DNA of 64,000 nt from Acanthosepion lycidas (Eukaryota; Mollusca; Cephalopoda; Sepiida; Sepiidae): NCBI GenBank assembly GCA_963932145.1, contig OZ010613.1, positions 44,729,841 through 44,793,840 on the forward strand, written 5' to 3'. The translations under genes were made by a program, and so were the position numbers. The notes under the pieces were generated by a model. That model saw only the letters and a program-made list of their open reading frames with translations, had not been told where the DNA came from and did not search any database. Positions 34,150 through 46,583 of the stretch are shown here, in pieces (positions within the stretch are counted from its first letter, which is position 1; the number at the start of each line of letters is the position of its first letter).

Positions 34150-36239
34150 ACCTAGAGAGCCAGACAAACCTACCAAGGTTTCACCTAAGCGGATCGTCAG
34201 GGAAGGGTCTGTTCTACTCACTGTATTGAGCACTTTATTTAGTTATTTTGCTTACTCGTATCGGGTTTTTTTCTTTGGGCATTGGACTTGCATGCTAGAC
34301 GATTATTTTCGGCTAACGTACATGTTTTTGGTTCTTTCTTTTTATATACCTTTTTTCCCTTTGGTATTGGTTTGATTATTTGCAAATCAGGACACCGAAG
34401 GTTTATCCCGAACGAGTTTCGTTTCTTATACTTAAGATTTATGTATATATATGAAACATGTCAACGCACACACAAATATATATATATATATTGGACAGTT
34501 TTTTTACATACTTTGTGTTCACTTATACGAATACAAGCAAAATTAAATAAAAATCTTAATCACAAAAGACTAAGAGATTGGTTCTCAAATATATGTGTGT
34601 GTGTGTGTGTGTGTGTCTTTCACAGATGGCAAAATAAAGTTTTTCCTCCTACATGTCGTAGTCCAACACATACCATTTTTGGAATCAGGTCGATTCAGTG
34701 AGCAAATTAAAAACATTTCGAACCGGATCCGGACCCGCCATCCTGAAATTTGGGAATCCCAAGTTTTCATTATTGCAATTGTTTTTTTAGGCGATTTTTT
34801 ACGTGATATTTTTGCGACGATTTTTGTACGATAACAATTTTCAAAACTTGGAAATAAATTTGGAAATAATCGAAATTAATTGCGAAATCCAGCGAAAGTC
34901 ACCCATGAAATAAAAATAATTGTTTGTATGGATTGGAAAGTAAGTATCTCTACGTATATCAAATTGTCTTTAAATTAAGTGTCGGCAGAAGAATTATCAT
35001 TGAACTTTTAAAAGGTAAGCTTAAATATTAATGGAATGCTTAAATGCAGCGATCAATTTGTTGGGAACGTGCAGGATTGTTAATTATTTAAGAAAGAATC
35101 AGAAGGAAATTTCAGTTGGTTGCGCGTCTTACTGCGTCCCGAACAAACAAACTTTCAGATGCAATTAAATAAAAAAACGAGACATATGCAATTTAGAAAA
35201 ACAATGCAACATTTATATACAATTTAACAATATACAGATTGGGTAATCAGTGTGTGTCGTGTGTACAAAATGTGTGTGTAATTGTTTGATTCGTGAAGGT
35301 CTCTGTTGATATTGTTCGTTAGTTCGCTGTCTTGTGTTTGTGTAAGAGTTTTTTGGAAAGAGTTTTTTTAGAGTGGTCTACCCTTAAACGTATTTGATAT
35401 TTACTTATCTTTTAGTAATGAATTATATTCACTGTATAAGCAAAGTTGAGAAAAGTGTTCACAGAGTTGATTGATGAATGCTCGAATGTGAGTCAGCGAA
35501 GTGTCTTCGTGCGCGGCCAAATTGTGGTTCGTAGTGGCGTGGAGTATTGAATGTAACTTACTCTGCGAATTCGTGAGACTGGTATTTATTCGTACATTAC
35601 AAAAAGTACAAATTGTGGCACGAGGCCAATAAAGAGGAGGGGTAGTGGCTGGTCAACACTATCTTATACCTAGCTAATCAGATTCGCGACCCATTCCTAC
35701 ATTACATTATGATTTTACCCATTCACCAAAAGAACTCGTCCATCACCAAACAATCCTTCAACCACCATAATACCACGTGCTCTCAAGGGAGATCTACCAA
35801 AAACGCGCCCCATACCATAAAAATTCTAATGATGATATATATATATATACAATTCTAATAATGATAAAATGAGAGGGGAGGGAAATGAACCCAATAATAA
35901 ACTTAAAATAAACACAAATACAAACTAAACAAAATTGATGTTAGTAGGGACCGTCCAACCCATAAAACAGAGAAGCCGCTGTATTCTGCCCAAGGGGCAA
36001 AATCAAGAGACGCTCTCGCTAAGGGAGTGGGAAAAAGTATAAAATATTAGGCTGGAATGGGAAAATATAAAACTGACCCAGTCGAGATGAAAGGGGGGGG
36101 GGTTCAAAACAAACTGGGGAGGATGGGAATCTCAACTTGGATCATAACCAAAGAACAGCCAGGATGCAGGCCAGGAACAACACTTACTCACATTAACTAG
36201 GTACACTGAAGCTTGTCTAACCTAACCAAGGGGAGGGTT
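34150..36239. other. Intergenic, unassigned, possible LTR-like block
   Basis: No coding recognised. 35150-35740 has moderate GC and phrases such as 'gtcttcgtgcgcggcc' and 'cgaattcgtgagactggta' that look like a worn antisense LTR, but I could not define its ends. A G-run of 10 lies near 36095. Confidence 0.3.
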
Positions 36240-37984
36240 CCACAAGAAGCCACCCCGGTGTGCAATAGGTTGACCTAGAAGAGAAAATCAAGGCTAGCCC
36301 CGTTCACACGAAGCAAGCTCGCTTCTTTTACCCACCTTTCGCTAAAGACTGTCGAATGCAATCGTTTTCTATCCGACCTAATCTTCATCTTGAGCTGATG
36401 CTCAAAAAATCGAATTGGATCCGAATGAGAAAGACGATTGCCTCGCAAGACTTCCTCCTTTCGCGTCGTCCAAATCACCATTCGAGCCGTGGCCATCAGC
36501 GTCAGAAACATCATCCGTTTCATCCCGGAATACGGGAGCGACACATTGTCACACGCGTATGCGCGATCAATGGACACAAGCTGTTCGGGAGCGAGACGAG
36601 CCGTCAGCTCGCCGACATGGTCCCATAAGGGGCGGACCTGAGGGCAATGGTAGAAAGCGTGCGCAGCCGTTTCTTCTAAGCCAAGGCCACACCGTTCACA
36701 GTCTGGCAAATCCGCCAAGCCCCATATGAAAGCCTTGTCGTTGAGAGGCAGCCGATTCCGAGCCAATCGCCAGCTAAGCGAAAACTCAGGGTTACTGAGG
36801 TAATCCGCCGCTGGCGCCCAAGACCAGTAGGAGCGATACTTCTCCTCCGATAAGCCGAGCGTATCTCGTAGGAGATCCTTCGCGGGCCTCTCCACTAATT
36901 CACGATAGAAGACCTTCCTAGGCCGAGAAAGGTCACTGGACCGGGGAACGGCCCTCAAGGCCGACGACACTCGCGAAGGAAAACCGATTGATCCCGGGGT
37001 TTACGACCGCGCTCAACCCGCGAGATGGGGGCACTGATGGTAAGGCCAGGGAACGCGTCCCTAACAATCCACTCCAGAATCCGATCTCCTCCAGTCAATG
37101 CACGGCGTAAGAAAGCCAACCTAGAGGCACGGATGTGACTCGGCAGGTGCGGCATTCCCAGCCCCCCATGACACGGACGTTTAGTGCAGACTCGTCTGTC
37201 GACCCGATTCCCGCGTCCCCTCCATAAAATGGAGGATAGCGATTGCTTGAGCGCCTTCTTGTGAGTCTTACAGAGAGGAAGTACGGACAATCGATAAAGA
37301 ATCAGGGGGAAAATGTATGTAGCACACACCTCCGCCCTGCCCTTCACGGACAACCTCCGTCGATTCCAAGTCTGACCGGCGGAATCGACCTTTGCTCGTA
37401 CTTCAGACCAATTCTTCTCCAGCTGGAGGTCAGGCCCAAACCACACTCCAAGAATGCGGACAGGACCGTCTGTCCAACTGAAGCGGCCGGGAAGAGCGAC
37501 CCCCTTCCAGGCACCTAACCGCAAGCCGGACGACTTGTCGTGGTTTATTTGGTACCGATCAAGCGCCTTCTGCACCACCTCAATGTCGTTGCGGGACGAC
37601 ACGAAAGCAGATACGTCATCGGCGTACGCGGAAACCCTGGCTCGAGACCCTCCAGGAACGGCAATTCCACGTAGGGCCGGACTGCCGGTCTCGTCCTTCA
37701 GCCGGCGAAGGAGAGGCTCCAACGCCAAAGCATAAAGGAGAGGCGACAGCGGACAACCCTGACGAACCGACCTAGACAGCACGAACGCGTCCGACAGCCT
37801 TCCGTTCACCTGTACCACCGCACTGGGGGAGTGATACAGGAGGCAAATCCAGCGGCAGAAGTTGGGTGCGAATCCAGCGGCAGAAGTTGGGTGCGAATCC
37901 AGCGGCCTGCAGGACAGCTGCAAGGTAGCGATGGTCGACCCTATCAAATGCCTTGGACTGATCCAAATTGATCAGCGTTGTTTT
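36240..37984 (-). mobile_element. Tx1/L1-like LINE fragment (reverse transcriptase and zf-RVT)
   Basis: On the minus strand, starting near 37984: TLINLDQSKAFDRVDHRYLA, a frame break at a 25-base tandem duplication (37846-37895), then VRQGCPLSPLLYALALEPLL, RVSAYADDVSAFV (catalytic YADD), then the thumb region. A second frame change near 36960 leads to NRLPLNDKAFIWGLADLPDC and ERCGLGLEETAAHAFYHCP (C-C-H-C zf-RVT motif) and a stop at 36275. The N-terminal endonuclease and first RT blocks are missing, so it is 5'-truncated. It is conspicuously GC-rich. The style of the RT and terminal domain matches 'transposon TX1' proteins. Confidence 0.88.
37846..37910. repeat. 25-bp tandem duplication inside LINE
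   Basis: The unit aatccagcggcagaag + ttgggtgcg occurs twice in full and begins a third time. The extra 25 bases shift the reverse transcriptase frame by one. Confidence 0.9.
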
Positions 37985-38202
37985 TATATCGTTTGGGTTT
38001 CAAAAAGTGGCTCACTTGGTTTTGGCGCAATCTTCATTCTGCACGTGAACTTCAGTGGTGAACCAATGAGATTGTTTGTTTCGCTTTGTGCAGTTTTTAT
38101 TGGTTGAGGTTTTTTAGTACGTAGGCGTACGATGTGGACTGTGCTTTTATTAGGTTGGAAAGGTAAGGATATTGGATGAGTCCACAAGTTCTTATGTAGT
38201 GA

Positions 38203-38311
38203 TGAAGGCCCGACGAAGTGCCCTTCGCAGGGGCTAGCTTAAATGCCACTCAATAAAGCGGCTTTTAAGCTAGTTGTAATTTATTTTTATTTTCATTTCC
38301 GTCGGATCGTC

Positions 38312-38348
<37 letters not shown>

Positions 38349-38400
38349 TAGATAGATAGATAGATAGATTAATACAAATATAAAATTTGCCACTTAGCTG
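38203..38400. repeat. Inverted repeat and (TA)n(GATA)n tract
   Basis: Contains the near-palindrome 'gctagcttaaatgcc...gcggcttttaagctag' (about 38233-38275), then 'gtcggatcgtcattaa', a TA run (38315-38345) and GATA units (38346-38370). Confidence 0.7.
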
Positions 38401-38404
38401 ATTA

Positions 38405-38485
38405 ATGTTATTTTCAGCATCTCGACTCTAGCGTTTCTTAGACGGATGCTCCAGCATCGCTCCATCTATTCGTCAGGAGGTTATG
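38405..38485 (-). ncRNA. Candidate type I hammerhead ribozyme
   Basis: On the minus strand the order is CTC - CTGACGA - stem II - GAAA - short stem III - GTC - GAG. CTC and GAG pair as stem I next to the core. Stem II has outer pairs TAGATG/CGTCTA and an apical hairpin GATGC/GCATC. CUGANGA and GAAA are the invariant core, and GUC is a preferred cleavage triplet. Weak points are an A-A mismatch at the base of stem II and a stem III of only about two pairs; very short stem III is known for retroelement hammerheads. It is probably part of a Penelope-related or other retroelement beside TA tracts. Confidence 0.42.
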
Positions 38486-38563
38486 TTTATAATTATTTTT
38501 TTTATTTATTGCTGTTTGAATTTGTATGCATACTTACTTTCATGCATCCACGCACGCATTCAC

Positions 38564-38649
<86 letters not shown>
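38564..38649. repeat. (TA)n(TG)n microsatellite
   Basis: A TA run followed by about 24 TG units from 38601. Confidence 0.95.
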
Positions 38650-38651
<2 letters not shown>

Positions 38652-38817
38652 ATACATACATACATTAAACGCACGCACACGTGTATTTGTACATATATTA
38701 ATTAATTAATGCTTAAATGGTATAGTGACTTTTTTAAAAGTCTGGCTTGGTGGTAGTTCAAATGTTCGGATATTAATTATGGCTTTATAGATTTATTTTC
38801 TTTGTTGTTTGAATATA

Positions 38818-39489
38818 CATTGCTGTTCGATAAAAGTGACTCACCTGATTTTTTTTACTAAATGTTCTCTTCTCCGATGAAATGAAAGTTGAGCTAAATT
38901 CAAAGGATAAGCGATGTAAAATCCGAAGAAGAAGCTTTGAAAGCTCTTTGAATTTAGCAGTAAGTACTGTCAAGCATCCGTTCAGTATACTGTTCTGGGG
39001 ATGCATTTCTTTTCATGGAACTGGTTTCTTAAAACCTATTGAAAAGCCCTCAGGAGCAAGCAGTACAAGAGAATTTTAGAGTCTTGTCTGCTCCCTTCTA
39101 CTGAAAGGTGCAAATCGACCCCACCAAGCTCATTTTTATGCAGGATAATGCTCCCTGTTACAAATCAAAATTAATGAAGGAATACTTTGATGAGAAACAG
39201 TTGAGTGTTATGACACGGCAGTCCCAAACTCCTGACCTCAAACCCCATGAAAACTTATGGAGCATATTGCTCAACTGCTTTCTCGAGAGCCTGTACTTTA
39301 TAAAGCATCCCCAGAACATTATACTGAACGGATTCTTGATAGTACTTACTGCTAAATTCAAAGAGCTTTCAAAGCTGCTTCGGATTTTAGATCGCTTATC
39401 CTTTGAATTTAGTTCAACTTTCGTTTCATCGGAGAAGAGAACATTTAGTAAAAAAAAATCAGGTGAGTCACTTTTATCGAACAGCAATG
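38818..39489. mobile_element. Tc1-derived foldback element
   Basis: Inverted arms of about 180 bases (38818-39000 and 39308-39489), starting CATTGCTGTTCGATAAAAGT, flanked by TA on both sides. Both arms contain the first catalytic block of a Tc1-type transposase (NVLFSDE, then FWGC). The centre, on the plus strand, holds the other two: KLIFMQDNAPCYKSKLMKEY and TPDLKPHENLW (usually SPDLNPIENLW). The DNA-binding N-terminus is gone and stops occur, so it encodes nothing, yet the ends are suited to mobilisation in trans. Confidence 0.85.
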
Positions 39490-40494
39490 TAATGTATATA
39501 ATATACACACACGTACGCACTCACACACATGCACACACACATGTACATATGTATACATAAACACACATGCACACATGTATATTTAATTAATGTTTAGGTA
39601 GTAATGTAAATTTGTTTACATGTTATCATTTATTTATTGTTTCATTTTTAATGTTTACTAACTAGTAGTTTTTTGTTTTTGCCTTGGCGTTGTCTTAAAA
39701 ATATTAAGGTATTAATTATGGCAGGTTTATTGTTTGTGTGTGTGCGCATATATTTATATATATACGCACACGCATACATACACACGTATATAAGTGTATA
39801 TTTATTTATTTTTGTTTCTTTATTTAATTTTCATTATTTATTTTACGTTGATTTTATATTTATTTATTTTTTAAATAGTACTTATATGGCAAAGTATGTA
39901 TTTATTTATATGCCTACATTTACCAGTTATTTCAGTTTTCTTGTTTAAGATTTTATTTCGTTTTATTTATTTTTTTAAATTATTTTTCAGTTTTCCTCGA
40001 AGCATAGTTTACAGTTTTTACTGTTAGTACTTTGATTTTGGTGGAGTTGTCGTTATTTTCTTTTTGGGCCCATATGCATGCTGTTTTCTTTTTGGTCCAT
40101 ATGTATTTTGATAGGGTTGTGTTTGTGTATTTTTCTCTCAAAGGGCATTTTGTGGTTGTAATATCTTTCTTTTATATTTTTTTTCTGTAGAACCTATATA
40201 ATTTTTTTTCGTCTGTGTTAATGATATTAGTTATGGTAGCTTTGTGGATTATGTTATTGGTTAAATATTTGTTGTTAAGTGGACAATTTTCTTTGTTTCA
40301 ACAATTATATTTGATGGTGTTATTTTACTGAAGGTTATTGGTTTTTTTGGGTATTTTTATTGTGCTTAATTATTATTTTCTCCATGTTATCCATGCAGCT
40401 GTAATTGATTTTGATTGTATTTTTGCCAATTATTTTCAAGAATATTTTGCCTATTTTTGTTTTTATTTTATTGTTGTAGAGAAGGTTAAAATAA
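39490..40494. other. Intergenic, AT-rich
   Basis: Short CA/TA runs and T-rich sequence; no gene or element recognised. Confidence 0.4.
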
Positions 40495-40640
40495 ATTATA
40501 TTTACATTGCTCGGACTATCATCCCCATCTTTGTTGCCATATTTATGACAACGTTTCGGCGGTTGTACGCTCTAGCCTTCTTCAGGTGGTTGGAATGTCG
40601 AACTGAACCGTTTATTTCGCTCGTTGGGGTAGAATATCCC
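40495..40640 (-). mobile_element. Penelope-like terminal fragment, minus
   Basis: The reverse complement of the 41498-41690 block: 'cacctgaagaaggctagagc', 'accgccgaaacgttgtcat'. The left and right stem II halves no longer pair perfectly. Confidence 0.65.
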
Positions 40641-40920
40641 TCAGGTTGTGACACAAGGTCGGTTTAATGTGGGGAGCCCGAGCGCGTGCACCGGGGCAAG
40701 GAACGAAAATTCCCTCAGCCCCCGCAACTGTCGGTTGCGCTGGCCTCGGTGCGAGCACCGATCCCTTCCTCTGGTGCAATGGCAGGGTGCGGCCTCGGGC
40801 AGCTGTTCTCTAGGGCTGGGCACCTCTTCAGTATAATTTTCTCAGTTGCGACTCTGTCCTTTGACGGAGTCGCCCCTCAGCGCACTCTGTCCAAGGACAG
40901 AGACGCAACTGAGAGATGAT
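40641..40920. repeat. GC-rich island ending in a strong hairpin
   Basis: About 280 bases of GC-rich sequence in AT-rich surroundings. Its right end (40840-40914) folds on itself: 21-base outer arms tctcagttgcg(a/t)ctctgtcct with one mismatch, and a second inner pairing (acggagtcgc with gcactctgtc). No homology recognised; possibly the end of a transposon or retroelement. Confidence 0.6.
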
Positions 40921-41344
40921 AAGTAGACATGAAATTACTCCAAAATAGTAATTTACATGCTAAATTTACACAGAAGGACAAGTAAGCACAGGTGACTGCC
41001 CCCATCACTGTTCTGTTTTCCTCCCTAACAAGTATTGCCAAAGCAACTCCATCAATTCAGGCAGAATCTATTCCCCCTCCCTCACTCATGTCACAAACTC
41101 TTTCCACTTCAATTTTACTCTTTCCACTTCAATTTCTCCCTTTTCTCCTAAACAATCACTTTCTCTCCTTTTGTTTCATTTGTCTGTCCTTATGCCTACT
41201 TACGATATCAGCATTAAAAACAATAAAATTCAGAGTTCGTCAGCCGAAAAGTAGTGAAAATTAACAACAACAAAAAAAAAAAAAACAACGGAGAAAAGTT
41301 ATCTGTTGTGTTGACCCGGATATCATAAAAAATAAAACTGCAAC

Positions 41345-41690
41345 TCTCGATATCTGTCTATATTTCTGAGATGAGGTATTATGTACATTATTTACATTAT
41401 TCGGACTATTGTCCTCATCTTTGTCGCCATATTTATTACAACGTTTCGGCCGTTGTACGCTCCGGCCTTAACAGGAGATAACTGACATCCATTAAACATG
41501 GCACGTGGAACTAAAACAGTCTACCCCAGTGAGCAAAATAAAGTGTTCAGATCGATATTCCAACCACCTGAAGAAGGCCGGAGCGTACAACGGCCGAAAC
41601 GTTGTAATAAATATGGTGACAAAGATGAGGACATTAGTCCGAATAATGTAAATAATGTGCAACTCTCGAGTTTGAAATACCTGAGGGTTC
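41345..41690. mobile_element. Head-to-head Penelope-like terminal fragments
   Basis: 41345-41468 (minus) and 41498-41690 (plus) are inverted copies of the same terminal block. The plus copy holds the best hammerhead-like core (41568-41600: CTGAAGA, GGCCG/CGGCC stem, GAAAC). The minus copy is cut inside stem II, right where the plus copy's 'aacaggagataactgacatc' begins. Confidence 0.7.
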
Positions 41691-41984
41691 TCTTTAACAT
41701 TAAAACTGTTGAGCCCCAAGAGGGGAAGGATGGAACCAATTTCCATCTAAAAAAAACGCCCCTTCTACTCAGTGATTAAATCACATAGGGCTTGGCGGGA
41801 TAAATAATCTCGAATTTATTAATCTTGAATTGACGACAGATTTGGGGTATAATAAAGGAGACTAAGTTCTTCAAATATCGCCTCCGCCGGGAAATTCACA
41901 ATCACGAGTTCCGTGACCCCTGAGGATTGTAGGAGCACCACATATACTGTACCCATAGCAGCAGTGGTGTGTCTGGGACTGGTT

Positions 41985-42200
41985 TGAATTTAGAGTTTTC
42001 CTTCTCCTAGACTGGTTACCAACCAAGGCTATAGGTTCAAATCCATGTCTTCTTTTTACCCATAACTGTAGGGGTGAAGAGATAGATTCATACCTTTCCC
42101 AAGGGCATTTGCGCGTAAGTAAATGCAACGAACTCGACTGGAATTCGAACTCGGCTCCCCGATTTCTCGTTTGGGCCGCTATCCATTATATCACCATACA
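41985..42200 (-). mobile_element. tRNA-SINE, minus orientation
   Basis: 'gactggttaccaaccaaggc', 'gattcatacctttcccaagg', a B box as 'tggaattcgaactc' in reverse, and 'gccgctatccattatatcac'. Same family as 13245-13556. Confidence 0.72.
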
Positions 42201-42404
42201 TCAATTATATCAATTCCAAATTGAATATTTTACATCATTTTATTTATTTTGAGAGCGTCGCATTTTTTATTTATTTATTTTTCCCTCTATAAGACTGTTA
42301 AATTAAGGTTCCCGAAAGACATCGAGGATTTACCCTAAGACAGCACCATCAATTCTGAGATGAGCCAAGAGTCCATGGGACATACCATCAGTGTCCTCAC
42401 ATCC

Positions 42405-42685
42405 AAAATCAGTCAGTGATATACGCTTAGGCGATCATGTATCTTTTGATACATGACTATCGAGGCAGACTTCTTTCCCGCAGTATGGTTGCCATTTTTT
42501 CCTGCGGTTAACCAATTGCCATTCAAGGCTATAGAACCCGGTCTGTCCTGTTATTTACCTATAGCTGGGGAGAGAAGAAGAGGATTAATACCTTTCCCAA
42601 GGGTATTAGCACGTAAGTGAATGTGATGGATTCGACTACGGCTTCATCAATCCGAACCGCTATCCATTATTCCACCGTGCCTTCA
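42405..42685 (-). mobile_element. tRNA-SINE, minus orientation
   Basis: 'gatatacgcttaggcgatca', 'acatgactatcgaggcagac', 'gaacccggtctgtcctgtta', 'aagtgaatgtgatggattcg' and 'gaaccgctatccattattcc', closest to the copy at 24000-24350. Confidence 0.72.
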
Positions 42686-43420
42686 TCCAAAATACTTTCC
42701 TCATTTGAACAAGAGTAAACTGGTCACATCACCCTGTACTTTCTTATTGGCCCGCCTAATTTCATGAGGAAAATAACATTTATTTTTTTCTTACTTGTTC
42801 ACTCGCAATCTCCCATACATAACCACATCCATAACACCAACAGTGATTAAGTACAATATTTCTAGAATTTTATAGCCTTTCGTTGACGATAACGTTTTCA
42901 CCATTTTAAACCATTAGCCTTTTTCACTAAGGAAGATCATACGCGTAAAAAATAGTTTGTTTTAGGAACTGAAAACTTTTTTTCTCTGGAAAAGAAATGT
43001 TTTATTTTTAATTTTTTTATCTAAAAAAATCAGTTTTTGTATTTCCAAATAAATTAATTTGAAACAGATTACATGCAGCGGTCTGTGTTAATTACACTGT
43101 CACCAATAATAATATTATAGCAAGACTTCGATTTCTTAATTATAGAAAAAAAATTTTCCAAAGAAAAACATCAATTTTTCCCCATTTCTAAGGCAGATAT
43201 GGCCTTCTGTAGAGAAAATGATGGCAGACCTTTCAACAAAAAATACCATGATATGTTTAGTAGTGCGGCCAACCTTATGATGAGCCATATCTCAAGCGTT
43301 CCACTGGTCAGAAAAAGTTGTTTATGCATGGTTGAAATACAGGCTAGTGATGATGTCATGTTTTCCGATAACAGTGCTAGTAACATAATTGTTATTTTAA
43401 ATCTAGACTGAACATCTAGT

Positions 43421-43929
43421 TGAGGTTGTTGCGGATTTTAATCAACCCACAACAAAGAAAAGGGCGAGAAATGCTTTTAAATATAAAACATCTTTATTTT
43501 CATGCTTTTACAACTAAATTTTTTTTCAGCGTGTACAAGTGTTAAAGTACCTTGTTTGTAGTTGTTTGCTAAGATGAAAAGAAATGTGATTTCTTCATGT
43601 GTATGTGTGAAAAACAGAGGTAAGTAGAAAGTGCAGAGGAAAGTATAAGTGCCACGTAGCTTGGCGAGGAAGAGAATAAGGTGAGTCAATAAGGGAATCT
43701 TTTTTGAAGCCGCGCTGGCTGTTGTGAACTGCTGCCGTCTGTTGTCGTTCCTTCCCTTTACTGGTTTTGTTAGTCTAGAGATTTTCCTTAAATACTCTTC
43801 AAAGGAATCACGAAGCATGTTTTTTTATTGTCGGCGGGAACGCAACCCATTGGGAGAAATGTTAAATATTTATATTCAAAGGATTAATTTATTCACCGGA
43901 TGGATACGCGTATACTTCGACTCAAAAAC

Positions 43930-43981
<52 letters not shown>

Positions 43982-44051
43982 TATATTTTTTTTGTAATTT
44001 GACAATTGACTGTCTAGTTTATTTTCGTCTTCGTTCCACAAAGTCACAACA
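43421..44051. repeat. LTR-like repeat family C, copy 1 (probable solo LTR)
   Basis: Starts TGAGGTTGTTGCGG and ends GTCACAACA; flanks ctagt and ctagc match at 4 of 5 bases. It aligns with 46908-47470 over about 560 bases ('tttgtagttg', 'tgaactgctgccgtct', 'ttcaaaggaatcac', 'gcgggaacgcaaccc'). An (ATT)n run at 43930-43983 is an expansion absent from the other copy. Confidence 0.6.
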
Positions 44052-46546
44052 CTAGCATTTTCACTCCATTTACAGACCAAACGTGACCAGAGCTTTTATA
44101 TTATAAAATAATTGCTAAGCTGTAGGTCTTTTGTTAGGGTATTGTTCTTTTATTAAATTGGCTGTCTACCCTCTGATTTATTTATAATTCAGAGCACAGA
44201 GAGAAATCCCCGACTTGACTCGCCGAGAGAGATGAATTTAAAGCTTCCTAAAGTAAGTAAAAAAAATGGCTTTGTTCACCGATTACGTTTTCTGTTCTAA
44301 TAACTATAACACTGTTATGCATCGACACTAACCATCTTATAATATAGAACGACATTTTGGGGTGACGTTCGTGATTGGCTATTGTATTTTCAATTTTCGT
44401 TTTATGGACCAGACGTGATGCTCGGAGCCCTTGCGCAGAAGACAACTTTTTTTTTTAATTCGGGGTTTGCTTAAATGCTTCGTTACTTTATTGTTTAAAA
44501 AATATGAAGATCTGTTGAAAAGCGCCAAAAAATAAATATCATTCAAAAATGCTTTTTTCTTTTAAATAAATACATTTATACTAAAATATTCAATTTATTC
44601 ACGTCATTTTTAATGGGTAGTATACTGGTACACTATCAAAATATATCTCAGTTAATGAACAACAAATATATAGCTATGGCTAACATGTATAATATGAAAT
44701 GGTATAAGACTTACGAGTCAAACCCTAACAGCTATCATTGATATCAACAATTCAGTGTAGCAAAGTTAACACTAAACAGTCTTAGTATCAAACAGATACT
44801 GTAATACAATGGAAATCGTTTGTGATCGGGACACCCACATAGAACTGTAAGCTATATGTTTTTATATGAGTCTGAAATATTAGGTATATTTATGACTACA
44901 TAGACAGTAAAATGTGCACGGTGATATCTTCAAAGTGGCCCACTCATTGAACGGTAGGAGATAAAATAACAAGACAAATAAGTGAAAACTTTCGGGAGCA
45001 AGTACCGTGTGGCAGGAAGTTCATATGTTCCACTCGAAAATTTGTGTGGACAGTAACGGTTGGATTGAAGATAGTTCCGATGCCGATCGTTGGTGTGTGT
45101 TTGTGTATTGGTGGGTAGGGTACAAGCTGCCTGTCAGAGGTTGAGAGCCTCTCGTCGTAAAGTAAAGATGTGCAGAGGGGTAAGAGAATTGGAGTTCTCG
45201 TCGGCCTTAGGGAAGATCTAGTCACTCAGTTTGTCAACCATACCGCGCAAGCACATCCGCGAATAGACAACCAAATACACTGGAAAATGATTCATCTCAC
45301 TATGGCGATATTTTTTTCCTTTTGTTTTCTTATGAACGTATATGAAAATATTATTTGTTAATACATGTAACTCGAAGAGAAAATGATGACATAACAAAGA
45401 TCTTAATGTTTCACACTATTTAAAACAACAGGTTAGGAAGGAAACCCTCATCAATACTGGAAAGAGCAATAACAGTTAATGGACTTGAGAAATTTATTCT
45501 CCTGAAAAATGTTATAATGAAAAGATTTTATAAATTTCAACCGAAAGTGGCATTGACTATTAAAGCCCAATGTTTCCTAATAAGGAAAAGGCTAATGCTA
45601 TTACCATTTCTTCTTAATTATAATTACCTTTTATCGCAACTACTTATTTAAATATACAACCAGATCCCTCAAACGGTTTTTCATTGATTGGTCAGTTCAA
45701 CTGCTGTTTGTGTCGACGTGAGCAAAAACTGGGAAAAGCTAACGTTCAACAACGCAGCGGAAGGTGAAATATCGTCACGGTGAGAATATAAAGCACGAAT
45801 CCTGTTTTTAACACATTACGTTCTTTATTCATGGATTCACCTGGCACTGTCTAGAGATAAGTAAGTAACATTTGGGACATCTTATGTACATGTTATGTAC
45901 TATTTTTGTTTTCCTTCACGGCAGAATAACAGAACAGATCTTCCCTTCGACGAGCGAGAACTCTACTCTTCTGCCTATACCTGCCTGCGACTGTTACGCT
46001 CACTGCCTCACTCTACATCTCCATTGACAGCTTGTGACTGGCTCTTATCTAGAATGCAGCCTGGCTATACTAGCCCACGAACAGAATTCACTATCTTTTG
46101 CCCGAGTAACACCTGATCCCGAAAGTATTTATTTAATTAATTTCCATTTCCCTACTTGTGAATTAAGTGGCGGTTGCTTTGAAGCTAATCACATCTCGAA
46201 TTGCCTGTTGGTTGTTATACAACTGCCGGCACTCCGAATTCAGATAAAATCATTTACAGTTCACTTGACTATGCGAGTGTCGCAGCTGCTAGACATTTAT
46301 GGACTATTGTGTCACTGTCAGTTCATCAATCTACATCAATGAGTAAACAGTACTTATCAGAAATATAGAATACGCTACAATCTTTTTTATCACAGGAAAG
46401 TGCTTATGCTTAGAAAATGCTCTCTCAACTGCGCTATCAAAGTTTTTATGGTTGGCAGAGGATCGAATCCAACCTTTAAACTCGTTCTCTGTTATTCTCT
46501 GATCTTTCAGTGCACGTACTTAAAAAAACAAGAGAGAAAAAGAGAA

Positions 46547-46583
<37 letters not shown>

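Noticed and set aside
34150..34210. Second hammerhead candidate on the minus strand (CTGACGA...GAAAC...GTC)
   Set aside because: Core boxes are present, but stem I bases beside the core do not pair and stem II has only two pairs.
36356..36729. Overlapping plus-strand frames across the LINE
   Set aside because: They are the antisense shadow of the zf-RVT domain on the minus strand.
38140..38190. 'ttattaggttggaaagg' as a mariner terminus
   Set aside because: Only the first 11 bases match the MITE arm and no inverted partner follows.
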